Shown piece after piece: positions 5,683 through 6,377 of a stretch of 6,377 bases of DNA; position 1 is the first letter of the stretch, and the number at the start of each line of letters is the position of its first letter. Source of the stretch: Desulfovibrionaceae bacterium (GTDB lineage Bacteria > Pseudomonadota > Gammaproteobacteria > Burkholderiales > Burkholderiaceae_C); the NCBI GenBank assembly GCA_009778355.1, contig WRJY01000186.1:1-6377 (forward strand), given 5' to 3'. The translations under genes and the position numbers were made by a program. Under the pieces are notes generated by a model. That model ran no database searches. It was not told the origin of the DNA and worked only from the letters and a program-made list of their open reading frames with translations.

Positions 5683-6188
5683 ACGATCAGACCTTGGACC
5701 GCCTGCCCCCAATCGAAATCATCGTCGCGCGTTCCGCGCGCGAGCTGGACGCGGTGCGCGTGCTGTTCGCCGAGTACGCGGCGCAGCTTGGTGTGGACTT
5801 GGCATTCCAGCGCTTCGACGAGGAACTGGCCGCGCTGCCCGGCGAGTACGGCGAGCCGCGCGGCACGCTGCTGCTGGCGCTGGTCGATGCCCAGGTGGCC
5901 GGCTGCTGCGCGCTGCGCCCGATCGACGACGTGGACTACGGCAACGCTGCCGAGATGAAGCGGCTGTTCGTGCGCAAGGCATTTCGCGGCTTCGGCCTGG
6001 GCCGGCAACTGGCCGAGGCGGCGCTGGAAGCCGGCGCGCGCATGGGCTACGCCTGCGTGCTGCTGGACACGCTGGTTGACATGGAAGCGGCGCGCGCGCT
6101 GTACGAGGACCTGGGCTTCGAGGAAATCCCGCCCTACTACCACAACCCGCTGCCGGGCGCGCATTACCTGAAGGCGGATCTGGCGTGA
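5679..6188 (+). CDS. GNAT family N-acetyltransferase
   Basis: This cytoplasmic acetyltransferase of the Gcn5-related fold should transfer acetyl from acetyl-CoA to an unknown amine. Counting from TTG at 5679 it has 169 residues. The acetyl-CoA loop (motif A) is clear: MKRLFVRKAFRGFGLGRQLA around 93-112, with RGFGLGR at 103-109. The C-terminal part has ALYEDLGFEEIPPYY, as in many small GNAT proteins. The frame has no ATG near the N-terminus. TTG at 5679 overlaps the cytochrome b stop in TTGA, suggesting translational coupling; TTG at 5694 or GTG at 5637/5640 are alternatives, and none has a strong ribosome binding site. The same frame stays open back to 4884 across the cytochrome b gene, which I read as a GC-rich artefact. 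The substrate is unknown, and a link to the cytochromes is only operon inference. Confidence 0.85.
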   Translation: MNDQTLDRLPPIEIIVARSARELDAVRVLFAEYAAQLGVDLAFQRFDEELAALPGEYGEPRGTLLLALVDAQVAGCCALRPIDDVDYGNAAEMKRLFVRKAFRGFGLGRQLAEAALEAGARMGYACVLLDTLVDMEAARALYEDLGFEEIPPYYHNPLPGAHYLKADLA

Positions 6189-6194
6189 ACAGGC

Positions 6195-6213
6195 CCTGAC
6201 CCGTCAGGCTTTT
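6195..6213 (+). terminator. weak terminator after the acetyltransferase
   Basis: CCTGA (6195-6199) and TCAGG (6204-6208) form a short stem with a CCCG loop, followed by C and four T. It starts six bases after the TGA at 6186-6188. Five base pairs is marginal, so partial read-through into the next gene is possible. Confidence 0.35.
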
Positions 6214-6252
6214 GTTAAGCTCACAAGTTAACCCCGAACAAGGAGATGATTC

Positions 6253-6377
6253 ATGCTGATTGGCGTGCCCGCCGAAACGGCGGCTGGTGAAACCCGCGTG
6301 GCGGTGACCCCGGAGACGGCCAAAAAGCTCGTCGGCCAGGGCCATGTGGTGCGCGTGCAGGCGGGCGCGGGCGTTCG
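6253..6377 (+). CDS. pntA: NAD(P) transhydrogenase alpha subunit, N-terminal fragment
   Basis: Only the first 41 codons are present; the gene runs off the right edge. The start MLIGVPAET followed by GETRVAVTPETAKKL and VQAGAGV is the alanine dehydrogenase / transhydrogenase N-terminal fold that begins the NAD(H)-binding domain I. The enzyme couples hydride transfer between NADH and NADP+ to proton movement across the inner membrane. AAGGAG at 6240-6245, seven bases before the ATG, fixes the start. Alanine dehydrogenase shares this fold and cannot be strictly excluded from so short a piece. The ETRVAxTP wording resembles PntA more. A 64-base gap separates it from the acetyltransferase, so it probably has its own promoter, but I see no clear -35/-10 pair. 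Confidence 0.75.
   Translation, partial: MLIGVPAETAAGETRVAVTPETAKKLVGQGHVVRVQAGAGV

Noticed and set aside
6253..6377. The right-edge fragment read as alanine dehydrogenase.
   Set aside because: The fold is shared, but the ETRVAVTPETAKKL wording and leader fit the transhydrogenase alpha subunit better. Not fully excluded with 41 residues.

Overview
The window looks like a Betaproteobacterium, most likely Burkholderiales. The mature cytochrome c' sequence beginning QFAKPEDAIKYRQ closely matches the well-known Alcaligenes/Achromobacter cytochrome c'. The right-hand genes are GC-rich with strong G/C third-codon bias. The genus is not determined from the sequence.

The left half (about 1-3670) is dominated by one large leftward gene. 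It encodes an exported trypsin-fold serine protease of the lysyl endopeptidase (Achromobacter protease I) type. The order is a signal peptide, a propeptide of about 200 residues, a catalytic domain with an intact His/Asp/Ser triad, then eight tandem ~72-residue modules of divergent InlB B-repeat type, each with a Cys pair 18 residues apart. A (GGATTT)n microsatellite encodes an Asn-Pro linker between modules 2 and 3. The gene ends at a perfect 14-bp terminator hairpin. The 200 bases beyond it hold no recognisable gene. By eye the left part is clearly less GC-rich than the right part.

The middle (about 3671-4314) contains the AT-rich leader of the protease and roughly 530 bases without a convincing gene. 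It ends at a strong 17-bp bidirectional-type terminator.

The right half is a compact redox block. A leftward cytochrome c' gene and a rightward cytochrome b561-type membrane protein gene diverge from a 171-bp region. That region holds two overlapping sigma70-like promoters and an 8-bp direct repeat with an 11-bp period next to one -35 box. A GNAT acetyltransferase overlaps the 3' end of the cytochrome b gene with an apparent TTG start. The window ends in the first 41 codons of what is probably the alpha subunit of proton-translocating NAD(P) transhydrogenase (pntA). Cytochrome b561 is a plausible membrane electron donor for the periplasmic cytochrome c', but this rests on gene proximity. No CRISPR array, transposase, tRNA or rRNA was seen. 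The protease resembles an accessory gene next to a conserved chromosomal block.
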